Below are positions 62,886 through 64,000 of a DNA stretch of 64,000 bases, one piece after another. The translations under genes were made by a program, and so were the position numbers. Location: the NCBI RefSeq assembly GCF_902459465.1, contig NC_047073.1, positions 4,154,001 to 4,218,000 on the forward strand, given 5' to 3'. Position 1 is the first letter of the stretch. Each line of letters starts with the position of its first letter. This stretch comes from Asterias rubens. Lineage: Eukaryota > Echinodermata > Asteroidea > Forcipulatida > Asteriidae. The notes beneath the pieces are model-generated. The model saw only the letters and a list, made by a program, of their open reading frames with translations. It ran no database searches and was not told the DNA's origin.

Positions 62886-64000
62886 AAGCCCTTATTAAGG
62901 TTCCATTATCACTATTGAATATTCAATTTCATTTTTTTTTTAAAGGAATACAGTACACAACAAACTTCATCCTTTTTTGAAGGCAAAAAGCAAACGAATT
63001 AATATCAACCAGCAAAAATTAGAAATGTATAATTAGAGAGAGCCCATTAAGTTAATTACCAAAGTTGATCACGCATGCTGCCAAAAGGTTGAATATTATC
63101 TAAGGGACCTGTGTGGTAAAGGGGCAGGGCGGGGATGGGTGTGTCAGGGGGGAGGGAGTTTCAAAACCTCATCAAGTTATTCAGACGCCTACAGCGTGCC
63201 GGGGAGTTGCCGTTTCCAGATCCCAAGGATCTTCTAACGATTTTTAGCTTGGAGTTTCCGCTTGGTGACTTCATTATGCAGAGGTCTCTAAGTGTGAACA
63301 TCCAATTCGTTAAAACACAAAATTTAAAATATTTCTTTGGCCGCTGAGAGTGCACCATGTATTTAGGGTGGTTTTGGTCGTGAAAAATTCATCAACGGAT
63401 CGTGTATACACAGTGTTGTTTTGTTGACATGCCCGCCCGCCCTGCATGATCACTCGGTGTTCAAAAAAGCAGCGTGCCGAACAACCGGACCGCGCGACTT
63501 CAATCCGGACTGATCGTTCCGGCCAATAAGAAAACATCTCGAACCCTTACCTGAGTCAGTGTAAACATATCTCTTGTCTGCTCAGCATTAATGATGAACA
63601 CTTTTATTTAATTAGTTAACAACCCCGACGTCTGGAGCACAATTATCGCTGACAAATTAAACCTTTGGATCAAGACGTCTTGGTTTTGACTAACACAAGA
63701 GAAGGGGAATCAATAACGCTTATGCGTCCATACCAGCACGTACTGCCTAAGACACCACTTCTTTTCAATTTCCTTTTTATTTGTTAGTGGCTGGGACTCT
63801 AAAATTGCCAATCAATAGTGCAGGCAAATCAAGTAAAGAATCGGCCTTCGGGTAAACATAGTGTTGTGTCAATGGAATATTGATGATAATACTGAAGAGA
63901 GTCGTTATGTGTTACAATGTATGGTGCAGCATGAAACTGATGTGCAGTATGTACCAATCCAACATTTGAAATTGTTTGTGTATGTGAACTAAAAAAAAGC
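62886..64000. other. Intergenic to window end; no gene
   Basis: ORFs at 63135-63347 (+) and 63161-63537 (-) overlap each other and show no domain or splice context. Confidence 0.4.

Overview
This is a eukaryotic, metazoan genomic window. It has intron-containing GPCR genes with canonical GT-AG junctions, TATA-like core promoters, LINEs, a Penelope-like element, tRNA-headed SINEs and very dense palindromic MITEs. The dominant repeat starts TTAAAGGCAGTGGACAC and ends GTGTCCACTGCCTTTAA. I associate it from memory with forcipulate sea stars (Asteriidae), so the organism is probably a sea star; this is inference, not a search result.

Layout. 1-2884 (+): 3' part of a Methuselah-like/adhesion-type GPCR, cut by the window edge, with an 824-bp intron carrying a SINE. 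2900-10530: repeats, a Penelope-like element between two ~260-bp direct repeats (5600-7027), and one candidate small secreted-peptide gene (4387-4569). 10933-46891 (all minus strand): five intronless genes for long, Ser/Pro/Arg-rich, probably disordered proteins (363, 332, 518, ~505 and 633 aa). They are unlike each other over most of their length, yet all end in the same short tail, [FY]xxL[KRQ]xCRY[IL]R. I do not recognise this family, and it is the best candidate for an undescribed system here. 52188-55158 (minus): a three-exon class A GPCR resembling prostanoid (EP4-type) receptors. 55200-64000: repeats, including the 3' end of a Tx1/L1-like LINE (60790-61945); no convincing host gene.

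The five tail-motif genes are spaced 5-11 kb apart in the same direction. The largest gap (10.6 kb) holds a 3.8-kb nested transposon insertion; without it the spacing falls to about 6.8 kb, like the others. The last two genes (38374-39891 and 44990-46891) are clearly a more recent duplicate pair. The 38374-39891 copy has no in-frame ATG: the ATG homologous to an internal Met of its sister is one base out of frame. Non-coding blocks are also shared, downstream of genes 1 and 2 and upstream of gene 4 (second copy at 34.9-35.75 kb), which fits duplication of larger blocks later diluted by repeats.

The repeat landscape is informative. About 20 copies of one TTAA-flanked MITE family are present. 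Other elements show precise insertion footprints: a TTAA insertion whose empty site survives in the neighbouring tandem unit, two elements with 9-bp target duplications, and a 13-bp TIR element carrying a LINE and sitting inside the end of another MITE. All function calls come from reading the sequence by eye; no search or alignment program was run.
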